64,000 bases of DNA, taken from assembly GCF_017918235.1 (NCBI RefSeq), contig NC_090595.1, forward strand, positions 1,335,001 through 1,399,000, read 5' to 3'. Under the pieces are notes generated by a model. The model was not told the DNA's origin, made no database searches, and saw nothing but the letters and a program-made list of their open reading frames with translations. The position numbers and the translations under genes are program-made. This DNA comes from Porcisia hertigi. Lineage: Eukaryota; Euglenozoa; Kinetoplastea; Trypanosomatida; Trypanosomatidae. Below are positions 49,600 through 59,970 of this stretch, in pieces (the stretch's first letter is position 1; each line of letters starts with the position of its first letter).

Positions 49600-50359
49600 G
49601 GCTACAGGCTGATGCTAACGTGTGTGTGGCTGGAGTTCGAGCCGAGGAAGGGAAGCATATGGGATACACAGTGCGCGCGTGTGTGTCACAGGGTGACGAA
49701 AGCAAGCAGGGGGAGGGAGGAGGTGGGGGAGGGGGAAAAGTAGAGCAAAAATACGTGCATCTTTTTTTTCTTTTTGTGTGCGTGTGCGTGTGTGTAAAGC
49801 TTCTACCTCCATCGGCTCTGGCATAAAGAGAAGCACAGACGACGAAGTACATCAAGTGGTTCCCTCCCATGGTAGTTGGCGCTGCGCATGTGCATGGCCA
49901 CTCCTGTGGTTGACCTCCCCCCCCCACCCCTCTCCCCTGTTCGTTTGCATTCGTATGGATAGAGAGGCGATTACACAACACGAGCTCCAAGGCAAATGTT
50001 GCCCACAAACACCGCGTAGGGAGGGAGGGAGGGAGAGGAGGAGGGGAAGCACACGGTAAGCGTATTCCACGAGAATGCGCGATGCAGGGTCAAGCTTAAA
50101 AGGGGGAGATAGTTGCAAGACAAAGCGTGTGTGTGTGTGTGTGTGTGTGTGCGGGCTGGGAGTAAGGGGAGGGGGGATCAGGTCAGGTCAGGGCAAGTGA
50201 GGGAGAAACCAAGGAATATTGAGATGCGACAGCTCCACCAGCGCGATGCAATTGAGAGACGAGACTTCCTTCAACCACACCCGAAAGCTACCGCGAACCC
50301 AACCACACGGGGATCGCGAACGTTTGGACGACTGAGCGTAACTGCTCTCCCGTCGTACA
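49600..50359. other. Intergenic spacer
   Basis: 760 bp with a poly-C run near 49918-49925 and a (GT)n run near 50128-50150. No gene is seen. Confidence 0.5.
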
Positions 50360-51280
50360 TCAGTGGTGCTCCAGCGACTTGAGACTTTTGCGCTTTGCCA
50401 TCGCGTCGACGATTCCCGTCAGGAAGGGCCGCATGTGATAGCCAAGGGTCCCGGCAGTCGTCATGATGATCTCAGCATCGTCGCACAAGACGCCATTCAT
50501 GCATTGACGAGCGCACACAGCAGGTGAGACGCCACGACGCTGATTGCCACCGAGGGGCTTGCCGTCGTTTGTGAGTACACGACTGTGAAAGTCTGTATCT
50601 ACGTATCCGGGGCAGCAAATGGCGATACGCACTTCTGTTTCACCACGCAGCGCGTTCATAAATCCCTGTATGGCGTGCTTTGACGCCGTGTAGGCGCTCC
50701 TCAAGATAGAGGGCAGCACGCCAGCCAGGGAGGAAATCACTACAACGCGACTGGGCGAGGTCGACGAGTGGTTTCGTGTGAGCTGCGGAAGGAAAACCTG
50801 CAGTAAGCGCACATTCGCGAAGTAGTTGATGTTCATCATGTCGTGGCATATTTGTTGAAAGGCAGGCTCCGTCGTAAAGGGTGCAATAGCACCAGCCCCT
50901 GCGTTTAGTACAAGGTACTTGAGTGGCGGGGCCACGCTGCCCCCTGTGATCTTGTAGAGGCGAGCGTACTCTCTGCGCACGCGCTCAGTGCCCTCCACAC
51001 TACTGATGTCAGCTTGAATGTACTCCACCCGCGGTGCGCCGGCCTCCAGGCACGTCTGCGCCGCCGCCTTCAGAGCCGCTTCGTTTCGGCCCACCAGGAC
51101 AATCTCGCACCGAGCACGGGCGAAGATCTTAGCGAGCTCCAGTCCCAGTCCCGAGTTACCTCCGGTGATGAGGGCTACAGCGCCTGCTTGCAGTCGCTGT
51201 CGGCTGACTCGGCGGTACACATAGCGGCTGAGGAAAACCACAGCGAGGGAGAGAAGAGCAGCACAACTACCGCGCAACAT
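50360..51280 (-). CDS. Membrane-anchored short-chain dehydrogenase/reductase, 306 aa
   Basis: Classical SDR. A hydrophobic N-terminal anchor (about residues 5-19, CAALLSLAVVFLSRY) is followed by a basic stop-transfer (RRVSRQR). The Rossmann motif TGGNSGLG lies at 39-46, with VGRNEAAL (63-70) after strand 2, DISS at 91-94, the NAGAG motif at 126-130, the catalytic Ser at 183-184 and Tyr197/Lys201 in the YTASK motif, then PGYVDTDF. All catalytic residues are present, so it should be an active NAD(P)(H)-dependent oxidoreductase. The layout (N-anchor, ~300 aa) resembles ER enzymes of the 11beta-hydroxysteroid-dehydrogenase/DHRS7/3-ketosphinganine-reductase type. The substrate cannot be told from sequence. 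Confidence 0.92.
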   Translation of the reverse strand: MLRGSCAALLSLAVVFLSRYVYRRVSRQRLQAGAVALITGGNSGLGLELAKIFARARCEIVLVGRNEAALKAAAQTCLEAGAPRVEYIQADISSVEGTERVRREYARLYKITGGSVAPPLKYLVLNAGAGAIAPFTTEPAFQQICHDMMNINYFANVRLLQVFLPQLTRNHSSTSPSRVVVISSLAGVLPSILRSAYTASKHAIQGFMNALRGETEVRIAICCPGYVDTDFHSRVLTNDGKPLGGNQRRGVSPAVCARQCMNGVLCDDAEIIMTTAGTLGYHMRPFLTGIVDAMAKRKSLKSLEHH

Positions 51281-52157
51281 TATTTTGATGTGTAGAGCAA
51301 GTCAAACGCGATCTTTCTTTGACAAGTTACGTCAAGGGCCTGCGCTTCTTGATTGACCACGGCTACGTATACAACTCGGGGAGGGGAGGGAGGCGTTGAA
51401 GAGCCCATATGAGGTGTAGAGAGGGGAGGGGGGGGAGGGGGAGGGGGGGGGTGCAAGCAAACCACAACAAAAAAAAAGCATTCACGAGCACAGAGCAGAA
51501 GATCGTGGGAAATGAAGAGCGGTTCCACACTGGCCAAGGGGGAGCTCAAGGCACCACCACCACCACCATCCGCTGTCTGCGTGTGGGACAGTACGTGTTT
51601 GTAGCTGGTTTCTTGTCGGAGTCGACCGTCTCTGCCGCGCTGCAACGCACATCACAGAGAAGCAGAGTAAGCGTACATCTCGGTCAAGGAAAAGCCGTAC
51701 ACTGCGGAAAGAGAGGATCAGGGGGCGGGGGGGGGGGGCGAGGTAGTAGTGTTGAACGCCTGGAAATGAGGGAAGGGGGGGATTCCTAGCCCTCCTCCTC
51801 CACACACACACACACACACACAATCCCACAGAAAGAGCAAGAGCGAAAAAAAAAACAAAGAGAGAGCATGAAATCCCTTGAAAGTACAAAGAAAACGTAC
51901 AGCAAACGGCACATACACCCAAACAACGGAGGTACAGACACGATTAATCGATAATAACCTGAGCAGCTTACGCATACACACACACACACACAGAGAGAGA
52001 GAGAAAAAAAAAGAACAGAGAGAGAGAGCTAGAGACGCATGGGAGGAGGGAAAGCCCCATGGAAGCAGCAAAACACGCGACACATACATCTCTTGAAGGA
52101 TGACACCTAAACACGTGTGCATCAAGCGCCTCAGATACCATTCGTGCCAACAAACCG
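51281..52157. other. Intergenic spacer
   Basis: Poly-G/GGA blocks near 51421-51452 and 51719-51740, a (CA)n run at about 51800-51822, and (CA)n then (GA)n runs at 51975-52028. No gene is seen. Confidence 0.5.
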
Positions 52158-53204
52158 TTAAACAGACGACACGGCTAAGCTCGAGGTAAGAGAGGTGACT
52201 GGTCGCTCCTGCCCCGTGCGGCGGTACAACTGGATCTCCTGATGCTTGAAGTACCGCTTTCCCTCTCGACTCACCAGCACCAGGTTGAGGAAGTAACGCA
52301 CGCTAAATATCTTCTCAACCGTGTACGTCGGCGTCAGGCGTGGCACCGACTTGAGGTAGAGACGAATGGGAATCACTTCTTCCACGATGGGGGTTCCATC
52401 CATGATCTCAAATTTCTGCAGTGTCTCCGACTCCATCGTTTCCCCTGGCTGACCAGGCGCTAGAAACTCTTTGCGCACGAGCCCCACCTCACCATACGAG
52501 ATCTCCATGTCTGCTACCTTGTACGCAACCTTGCCCAAAACCCTTTCAGTCAAGTGGAAGATTTTCTTGTCGTAGAGAAACTCAATGTGAAGGAGGCTGG
52601 CCACGCCGACATTCATTGAAATAGACTCCGAACCGAAGCACGTCTCGCGGAAGTAGTTCATGCGCGTTGACGCATCAGGTTGCGAGGCGCTCAGCTCCGT
52701 GTCGACGCGGTGCACCCAAACCTTCTCCTTCACGCTCGGACTCTTAATGCGCTGCTTCACCGTTGCTTGTACAAAGTACTCAACCTTGGCGTAGATGCCG
52801 TGGTACGACTCATGCTCCTTTGGTGCGGAGAAAACAAACTCGAACGGGGTCGGCTGTGTCAGCGTGTCTGGCTCGAATTGGCGTTCCTGCCTTAGGAAAA
52901 CAACACGCGACTCGGCATCGCGAAACGTGCTGACGACACCGATCAGCTCGACCACTACACCCTGATGTGAGTAGGAAGATCCGTTCGGCGTCAGCATCAC
53001 GCATCCCTTGACGGGCTCCTTCCATGAGTAGAGTGGAAAGCGCTCACTTACATTGCCGTAAATATCTGCTACTTTGATCGTGTCCTCATGCGTTTTGCCC
53101 TCCAGAACGATGTTGAGCTCGCAGAAGGCGATGCCTCGAAGAAGTCGGCTGAATAAAGAAGGGGATTGCTGCTCCTTCTCTGGTGGGAATTCATCGCGGA
53201 GCAT
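52158..53204 (-). CDS. VPS26: Retromer subunit VPS26, 348 aa
   Basis: Arrestin-fold retromer subunit. Motifs that follow the family: KVADIYGNVSERFPLYSWKE (about 45-64), HQGVVVELIGVV (about 80-91, matching the HxGIxIEFIGQI strand), LTQPTPFEFVF and ESYHGIYAKVEYFVQATVKQ (matching YxGxNVxLRYFLKVT), ASLLHIEFLYDKKIFHLTER (matching LHIEFEYNKSKYHLKDV), then IPIRLYLKSVPRLTPTYTVE with SVRYFLNLVLVSREGKRYFK and HQEIQLYRR at the C-terminal lobe. VPS26 joins VPS35 and VPS29 for endosome-to-Golgi cargo recycling. Length is normal. A CTTCCTAG acceptor about 45 nt upstream fits the ATG at 53204. Confidence 0.95.
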   Translation of the reverse strand: MLRDEFPPEKEQQSPSLFSRLLRGIAFCELNIVLEGKTHEDTIKVADIYGNVSERFPLYSWKEPVKGCVMLTPNGSSYSHQGVVVELIGVVSTFRDAESRVVFLRQERQFEPDTLTQPTPFEFVFSAPKEHESYHGIYAKVEYFVQATVKQRIKSPSVKEKVWVHRVDTELSASQPDASTRMNYFRETCFGSESISMNVGVASLLHIEFLYDKKIFHLTERVLGKVAYKVADMEISYGEVGLVRKEFLAPGQPGETMESETLQKFEIMDGTPIVEEVIPIRLYLKSVPRLTPTYTVEKIFSVRYFLNLVLVSREGKRYFKHQEIQLYRRTGQERPVTSLTSSLAVSSV

Positions 53205-54541
53205 TGATGCGCAGGGCGCACTCTACTCTACCCGCTATAATGTGTGCTAGGAAGACGAAGCAGCACACACACACACACACACACGCACACGGGCGCTACG
53301 TTAGAGGAGGTTCTTCTGCAAAGCAAAACTACTTCCTTTGGCGATGAGTGTGTCTACCCCGTCTGACGCGCGCGCTACAAAACTCTTGAGAAGGAGAGGA
53401 GGTGGGGGAAGGTGGTAGACAGCAGCGGACACATGCGCATACACCTATCTGCCCCCCATGCCCGCACAACACAGATAGAGAAACGAAGAGAGAGCAGCCT
53501 CGAGAAAAAAGGGGGAAGAGTGTGGGGGTGGTTTGTGGTGTCCCATGAATAAATCGAGATGGCGGCGCACAGTAGAGATGATAAAGGGGTTGAAAGATGA
53601 GCAACGAGGCCGGTAGGCGGCAAGGTGATTCAAAGAAACACACACACACACATACTTTTTTTCGGTGGGGTGAGGAGATCGTCCCTCTCTATTCAGCCCG
53701 AGTGCCACAGTGGCCCACCAAGCAGGTGTGCACACAAACAAGAGTGTTACTCGTACATGCTCATTCTTGCTCACCAGCCTTCTGTTGAAGCTGCTCTGGT
53801 GCATATGTGGACTCTCCTCGCTCAAGAACAAATGGGGGAGGGTGAGGGGCAGAGCAGAGCAGGGGGGAGGAGAGGAGGAAACGGCAACGGAGGGAGCCGC
53901 TACCTTGGCAAAGGTCCAATGTGCAAGTGTGTGGACACATACCAACGAAGAGGGGGGAGAAGAGTCAAACTTCTGGGACAGGATACGGTATTGGAAAAAG
54001 AGCCACAAGTGCAGTTGAGAAACATCCAAAAGACACTTAGGTATAACCCTCAGTTGCGGCTTGGAGGAAGGGTGGGTGGGGGGGAGGGGGGGCGGCGCTG
54101 ATACTTTGAAGAAACTTTTGATTTGGTGAGAGAGAGGGGACTAAGACTTTCGGGCAGCAGGCATGTGTTTGCGTGTATATAAAGAGCCCCCCTTTCCCAG
54201 AGTGTTTGTGTGTACAGTAGGAGGAGGGGAGGAGGGGTCAATGTGATGTGTCCCCGCCCCCCCCCCTGCGCCTGCATGCAGGCTAAGTCAAAGAGGTACA
54301 GTGAAATCAAAGAGCAGACGAAGAAGCGAAAAGAAAAACACGAAAAAAAAAATTTGCGCTAAGGTCCATATCTTTTTCATTCACCGCAGGTGAACAAAGG
54401 ATTATCGATGTCACCCCCAGGAACATCCGCCTCATCCTCCTCACCACCACCACCAGTGTGCTGCATCCACTGGCTCGCTGCGACAGCTGACAGTCATCAT
54501 GTCACACACACACACACACACAGTGTGAGATGCTGACGATT
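53205..54541. other. Intergenic spacer
   Basis: (CA)n runs at about 53263-53283, 53637-53652 and 54503-54521 and a poly-C run near 54256-54265. Open frames are low-complexity. No gene is seen. Confidence 0.5.
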
Positions 54542-56866
54542 TCAGGAAATCGACTGAGTAACGACATCATCATCAGAGGAAATCCCTGTAGCTCTGAGCC
54601 TTGTCCTCTGGCCTTTGCAGCCGCCCGTCTCTCTATTCCATAACTGTGTGACGGCGACAGCCAGAGCGAACAAATCAGACGGCGAATGCCTGGCCAAGAG
54701 ATTGTAGAAGCTCACAGTTTGGCCTTTGCGCTCGGCGAGCAGCTGTGCACTGTTGTCCGTCGCCATATCACAGCCGCTTTGAGACTGCGCATGAGGGCTT
54801 TGAGGCAGCACGCCTCCGCTGACTGATCCCTCAAAACGGGGTACACTCGATTTGCCCTTCGCCGACGAGGAGCCGCCTAAGTGCGTGGAGGTCAACAAGG
54901 ACGCCCGCCGGCTGTCACTCCGTGCCTTCTCTGGTGGAGCACCGCTGCTGCTCCGCTGTGTCGGCACCACCGGCGTTGCCTTTGAGAAGAGTGGAAAGGG
55001 CAGTGTAGATTTGGGCCACAAGCGCTTCGTCACACCCTCGCCGTACAACACCCAATCCTCCTTCCTACCACAACTGGCGGTGTCAGGGTGCGGGACCACC
55101 ACGCCGAGTCTTGTACGCTGGCCTTCAAGATAGTGCCGCTTGCTCTTTTCCGTATGGATCGCGGCGTCTCCGACGACGTTGTAAATAGTCAGCCGTGTTC
55201 GGAGGCGGCTCTTGCGCAGCAGGTAGCGAGCACGGCGATGGGCATTACACACAATGAGATGGTCGTGGATCATGTGACCAGCCTCACTCAACAGCTCACC
55301 CGCTCTCACTCCCATGCCACATTTCGGGCAGCCATCGTCGACAGGAAACTGCTGAGAGGTCGAGAGGGGAGGGGGAAACCGCCGAGACACGGATTCGTCG
55401 TCATTCATGGCAGGGGCGTACAGTAAACCATATCGGAAGCAACCGACCCAATGCGGTCCACAGTAGCCAACGATGCTACCATCGGCCAAGTACGTAAGCG
55501 AGATTGTCAGCATCGGTAACCCCACCTTCGGCTGAGCTGCCGGCCTCACGTCGGCTGCAGAATAAGTCGGCACCAACTCGCGCGAAGAACCAGGTCCAGC
55601 GCACTTTGCCATGCCGTCGTTGATGGGAGTCATAGGCGCTTCCCCGCAGCCAGTGTACTCATCGGGGCTGAGGGAGGGGCTGAGCGAGATGTTGGCCGCG
55701 TGTGTCTTCTCAAGCCAAGCAGTTACGGCACCGGGCATGCCGACAACCACCCGTTTCCGCCTCTCAACCTCACTACCCCATGTGAAGAGTTCGTGGTCTT
55801 TGATGGTCTCGAAAGAAGTGCCAGACGTTATCGCTGAGTCGACGCTACACATCGTGAGTGTCTCCAGGTTCACCAGGCTCGTGCTCTGGTCCACCTCCAT
55901 GGAAGGCCCTAGAGTGACTGATGCAGCCGCGGTGGCAGACTCGGGGTGAACTTGACTGTTGAGACCACTCTGGATGGAGTACACTTCAGCGTCCACGATC
56001 AGCTGTAGCACATTTGTAGAACCGGTTCCACCGAACGAGGGGTGCACCTGATCGGCTGTCATGTGCTCCTGGAGCGCGCCAAGAGTTGGAGGACCGCTCT
56101 CGAAGTTGATCTTGGCCTGCACACGCACATCCACCAACGGCCGCAGCACCTTCCAGGCGGTCGACACGGCCCACCCCGTGTTGAAGATCAGCAAACGGCG
56201 CATGATCTCAGGGTAGGCAACCTGGAGTAGATTCATGACACTCTTGAGAAACGACAGCGTTGCCTTGTTCACGACAGACATGGTGACACCCCCCAAATCA
56301 ATCACGCACGTGCAGCGGTCCACCTTCCGCTGGAGGCAGACGTAGCGACACATCTCCATCGAGCGGAGCTGATAGCGTAGCAGTTGGTCATTGGTGAACA
56401 TCTTCATAGCCGCAAAGAGCTTGTTGGCGTCCGGCGAAAGCCATAGCACGGGGAAACCTTCCTTGTCGATTCCGTAGATGGGGCACGGCACGTTATTGTG
56501 CAGGGGTGAATGTATCGAGCAAATGGTGGGGTGAAGTTGCTCCCCAATGATGCTGTCAAGATGATCCAACTTACGCATTTCTATATACCTGCGCAAACCC
56601 TTCTCCGCCGCGGTGACGTTCCAGTGCTTACCAATCAGAAATCGATACATGAGGTCGCAGTCGCTCACCTTGTACACATCTTTGAATGGGAGGAGGTCAC
56701 GCAACCGCATAAAGAGTTCGCGGTTTTTTTCACGCTGCGTAGCTGTAAACACGATGGGACCGCTGCTTTTCTGCGCGTCAAAGTCTCTCTCGTATTGCGC
56801 CTCCCAGTTGATTGGCGTGGTGGTCACCGCGCTGGCTGACGCCTCGCCTGGTATGGAGGCAGGCAT
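54542..56866 (-). CDS. CRAL-TRIO (Sec14-like) protein with C-terminal Cys/His cluster, 774 aa
   Basis: Residues ~40-115 are the CRAL-TRIO N-terminal helix region (VSDCDLMYRFLIGKHWNVTA, 67-86, matching the DDxxLLRFLRARKFDVxxA motif). Residues ~118-280 are the lipid-binding CRAL-TRIO domain: PIYGIDKEGFPVLWLSPDAN, a helix, CTCVIDLGGVTMSV (185-198, matching the VxDLxG motif), NLLQVAYPEIMRRLLIFNTG (212-231) and the final strand. Such proteins carry or present phospholipids, tocopherol-like lipids or phosphoinositides. The remaining ~490 residues are mostly disordered but contain CPKCGMGVRAGELLSEAGHM and HDHLIVCNAHRR, i.e. Cys513, Cys516, His531, His534/536, Cys540, a possible zinc site. I chose ATG 56866 because a textbook pyrimidine tract + CAG lies between it and the upstream ATG 57019. 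Confidence 0.85.
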   Translation of the reverse strand: MPASIPGEASASAVTTTPINWEAQYERDFDAQKSSGPIVFTATQREKNRELFMRLRDLLPFKDVYKVSDCDLMYRFLIGKHWNVTAAEKGLRRYIEMRKLDHLDSIIGEQLHPTICSIHSPLHNNVPCPIYGIDKEGFPVLWLSPDANKLFAAMKMFTNDQLLRYQLRSMEMCRYVCLQRKVDRCTCVIDLGGVTMSVVNKATLSFLKSVMNLLQVAYPEIMRRLLIFNTGWAVSTAWKVLRPLVDVRVQAKINFESGPPTLGALQEHMTADQVHPSFGGTGSTNVLQLIVDAEVYSIQSGLNSQVHPESATAAASVTLGPSMEVDQSTSLVNLETLTMCSVDSAITSGTSFETIKDHELFTWGSEVERRKRVVVGMPGAVTAWLEKTHAANISLSPSLSPDEYTGCGEAPMTPINDGMAKCAGPGSSRELVPTYSAADVRPAAQPKVGLPMLTISLTYLADGSIVGYCGPHWVGCFRYGLLYAPAMNDDESVSRRFPPPLSTSQQFPVDDGCPKCGMGVRAGELLSEAGHMIHDHLIVCNAHRRARYLLRKSRLRTRLTIYNVVGDAAIHTEKSKRHYLEGQRTRLGVVVPHPDTASCGRKEDWVLYGEGVTKRLWPKSTLPFPLFSKATPVVPTQRSSSGAPPEKARSDSRRASLLTSTHLGGSSSAKGKSSVPRFEGSVSGGVLPQSPHAQSQSGCDMATDNSAQLLAERKGQTVSFYNLLARHSPSDLFALAVAVTQLWNRETGGCKGQRTRLRATGISSDDDVVTQSIS

Positions 56867-56933
56867 ATTTGCTGGACAGCGTAGTTGCCTCCGTTTTCTT
56901 ATCCTTTTGGGTTTGTATGTTTGCTGCTCGTAC

Positions 56934-56935
56934 CT
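56934..56935 (-). promoter_or_regulatory. Predicted spliced-leader acceptor AG, CRAL-TRIO gene
   Basis: On the minus strand a pyrimidine tract (CCCCCGCTCTACCCTCCTCT, about 56941-56960) ends in CGCAG here. The next in-frame ATG is at 56866, giving a ~67-nt 5'UTR. This excludes the longer in-frame extension. Confidence 0.65.
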
Positions 56936-57787
56936 GCGAGAGGAGGGTAGAGCGGGGGTGAACCGCACCTGTACAGCTTTAGGTAGGTAGCAGTGCCAGG
57001 CACAGCTGCGGTAGACCATGCAAGCATGCACGTAGACGTACGCAGGGCCGTAAAATAGGATGGAACGGTAGAGCGCGACGGGTGACAGACTTAGTGATGC
57101 ATAGGTGCGGGAGAAGGTGGGGCGAAGAGACGTTCAGGTGGATCGGAAATAGTGCGCGACACATGAGAGGCGGCAGGGAGGTGAAAGTCAAAGAACAACA
57201 ACACCCCAAAGAAAAAAGATTAACGCCACCGAAGGGGTTCGCGCTCCACCCCCGCCCATCACCATCATGTGCAGCAACCTCTTCAGCAGATTAGCACAAG
57301 TGAGCTTCGTTTCGTGCTTATATGGTGGTGCATGTCAATGCATACCCATGAGTCCTCGGTGTGTGATGTATGTTGTGTGTGTGTGGGGGGGGGGGGGGGG
57401 TTGTGTGTAGATTCGATGAGAAGCAATGAGGATACTTCAGCCACTCGTTTTCAAGCCAAAACCTAAACAACATCAAAACCCACAAAGGGGTAGCGGAAAG
57501 GCCTTGCGGCCGAGATGTAAACCTTGACCGCTCCCCTTCTCCTGGCTGACAATCATTCCAATCAAAGTACACTCAAGAGCAATCTGTGGATCTGTATGAC
57601 AGTTGGCGTCGGCTCAGAAAAGAAACCCCCTAGGCCGCATTGCGCTTCCCTGTGCACTAGCTTGCGCGTGTCTGCACAGGATACCCAACGAGGCCCCAAA
57701 TCCACATTTTCTCTCCCCCACGCGCGTGCTCGTGCTGCTCCACAGGCTCCAGTGAAAGCAGCCGTACTTGCATGACACACGCGAGAC

Positions 57788-58026
57788 AAAACGCAACACC
57801 GTCGAAGAGCTCGACAAGTATGTACGCATACAAGTGCACGGCTCGTTTGCTCTCTCATGCACAAACGGCTGGTGGGTTGTACCAAAGATAGGAAAGGGAG
57901 CTCCGGCTAGTATACCATCCCCCCCTCTTGTCTGTTCCTACAAGACGCGCTGCGTGTTTGGCGCCAGAGGCGAACTGCGGTGGGCCGCATGGCCTCATTT
58001 GAGTGGGCTGCGCTCAGGATCGTTCT
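57788..58026 (+). repeat. Left arm of 240-bp inverted repeat
   Basis: From AAAACGCAACACCGTCG to CGCTCAGGATCGTTCT. Its reverse complement recurs at 59317-59563 with only about four or five single-base differences plus a small indel in a C-tract. Similarity stops abruptly at both ends. Confidence 0.9.
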
Positions 58027-59316
58027 CGGTTGCGGAGGTGGTGATGTCGGTCCTACGAGCAACGGGTGGCGTAGGTGGGTACCGGATGCGCTCCTGTGAC
58101 AAGTTGGACAGCTCCAAGTCAGGCCCTTCAGAGTGCTCGTACCTTCAATGAGTTCCCATGTTTCACGCTCGGTTACTCCAAGTCCCTGCACTCCTGCAAG
58201 ACAGTGTGTTTTTGAGGCGCACTGTCGTCATGACGAGGTTCTCTGTGGTGAACCAACCCACATGGCCGTACGCGGCAACGAAAAACACAGACCTCAGACC
58301 CATGAACATATGTGCACCTCGGGACCTACTGGCTTGGACCTCTTCTTGCCTTCCTCGCACATCCCCACTACTTCTCTGGAGGGGGGGGGGGGAGGAGGAT
58401 CAGTGGCGGGGGGGCGGGCGATGCCACAGGACGCACTGGCCCACAAGATGGAACATGACCCGCTCTCTGTGTTGTGATTGTCGCTCACCCTGGCGGTGAT
58501 ACGAAGACGAGACAGGTGCAGATATGAGACTTCCTATGGATGGTCTCCCGTCGCCTCGCAAGATCTGCATCTTCTTGTCTCCCTTGATGTGGAACGATTG
58601 CCATCAAGTGCATTCTTCCTTTGCATTTGCAAGATGTACCGTGCGTATCGCAGACTTAAGGGATGCCGACCGGCTGCCTCAGAGCGGTCACCAAGTCTCT
58701 AACACTCCTCCGTGACGCAGGAACTACAGGAAAGCAAACACGCGCGCGCGCGTGCAGTAGGTTAGTGCCTATAGTTGCTCAGTTACCAACCCGATTCACC
58801 GTGAACTGCTGCAAGCCTGATCATCCTTTCTAGTCTTTTCAGCACAGTGCCCCTCCGCCACCCGTTCGCCGATGTCAGGAGTCTATGCCCACCGTACACC
58901 AGGGGAGCGGGACACAGGTTTGTACATCCCCCCTTCCCGCAATCACCCCATAGAGGATTGCGCAGCGAGTCGGCCGGCATTAGCAGCAGCAGCAAAAAGT
59001 AGACACCGAGCACAGCCACCACCACCGCCTCCACAACAACAGCAACAGTAGCAGCAACACTAATAACAACAAAAAAAAATAGCAAAGGAGAGAAACCGAA
59101 GAGCACGCACATCCGCACATGGAAACACACGAAAAGACTCCAAGGAGGGAGACGAGGAGGAAAAACCAGGGGGGCAACGAAGTTATGGGTTGAACGCAAA
59201 AAAAAAAGCAGCCGTGTGTGTGTGTGTGTGCGTGGTGGAAGGGGGGAGTTCACGCGAAATTATAAATATTTTCATTTTCTCCCCATTCCACTACCAGCGG
59301 TTTTCACCCCCTGAGC

Positions 59317-59563
59317 AGAACAATCCTGAGCGCAGCCCACTCAAATGAGGCCATGCGGCCCACCGCAGTTCGCCTCTGGCGCCAAACACGCAGCGCGTCT
59401 TGTAGGAGATCAGACAAGAGGGGGGGGAGGGGATGGTATACTAGCCGGAGCTCCCTTTCCTATCTTTGGTACACCCCACCAGCCGTTTGTGCATGAGAGA
59501 GCAAATGAGCCGTGCACTTGTATGCGTACATACTTGTCGAGCTCTTCGACGGTGTTGCGTTTT
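59317..59563 (-). repeat. Right arm of 240-bp inverted repeat
   Basis: Reverse-complement copy of 57788-58026 with the same ends. The arms are separated by 1290 bp of unrelated sequence. The extra length comes from a longer G/C-tract and a couple of added bases. Confidence 0.9.
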
Positions 59564-59970
59564 AGGTGGTGCAAAACAAAAGGGCCCCAATGTACTACCC
59601 GGAGAGGCGTGCGAGTAAAGCGGAGAAAGCAAGGGATGAAACGTGACGAGGAGGGTCCTGTGTGACAGGCAAGAGCGCGAGGGAGATGGTGGGGGGAGAG
59701 GGGGGAGCGAGCGGCCGCCAGGAAGAAAGAGGATAGCAGCGCGCTACGGTGTGACGCGATGCTGGGAGCCGTTTTCCCTCTTGGCTTAAGAGACAGATGT
59801 TCACGCTGCCCGAAAAGCAGCCAAGCAAACGGAGAGGTGCATAGAAGCACGTCTATGCACGGTCGAGCCCAGCAACGCCGCTGTGTGTCGTGTTAACGCA
59901 TCCTTTCCGTGAATCTGTGCTCTCCGTTCCCACCGTGTCTCATTGTCGCGTACAACCCGTATCCTTTTGT

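Larger units (their letters stand above)
56867..59970. other. 3.1 kb gene-free spacer carrying a large inverted repeat
   Basis: The longest spacer in the window. No protein gene is supported on either strand. It holds a G16 run (57385-57400), an inverted pair of ~240-bp arms (57788-58026 and 59317-59563, listed), a CG-alternating stretch near 58740-58754 and AAC/AGC repeat tracts at about 58980-59075. Sequence between about 57500 and 58720 is of normal complexity and could be a degenerate retroposon of the SIDER type or a non-coding RNA; I could not confirm either. Confidence 0.55.

Noticed and set aside
56867-57019. Longer N-terminus for the CRAL-TRIO protein from ATG 57019
   Set aside because: A clear pyrimidine tract + CAG lies inside that extension, so it would be removed by trans-splicing.
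57500-58720. SIDER-type retroposon in the large spacer
   Set aside because: Normal complexity and position suit it, but I could not recognise the family signature or an A-rich tail with confidence; only the inverted repeat is claimed.
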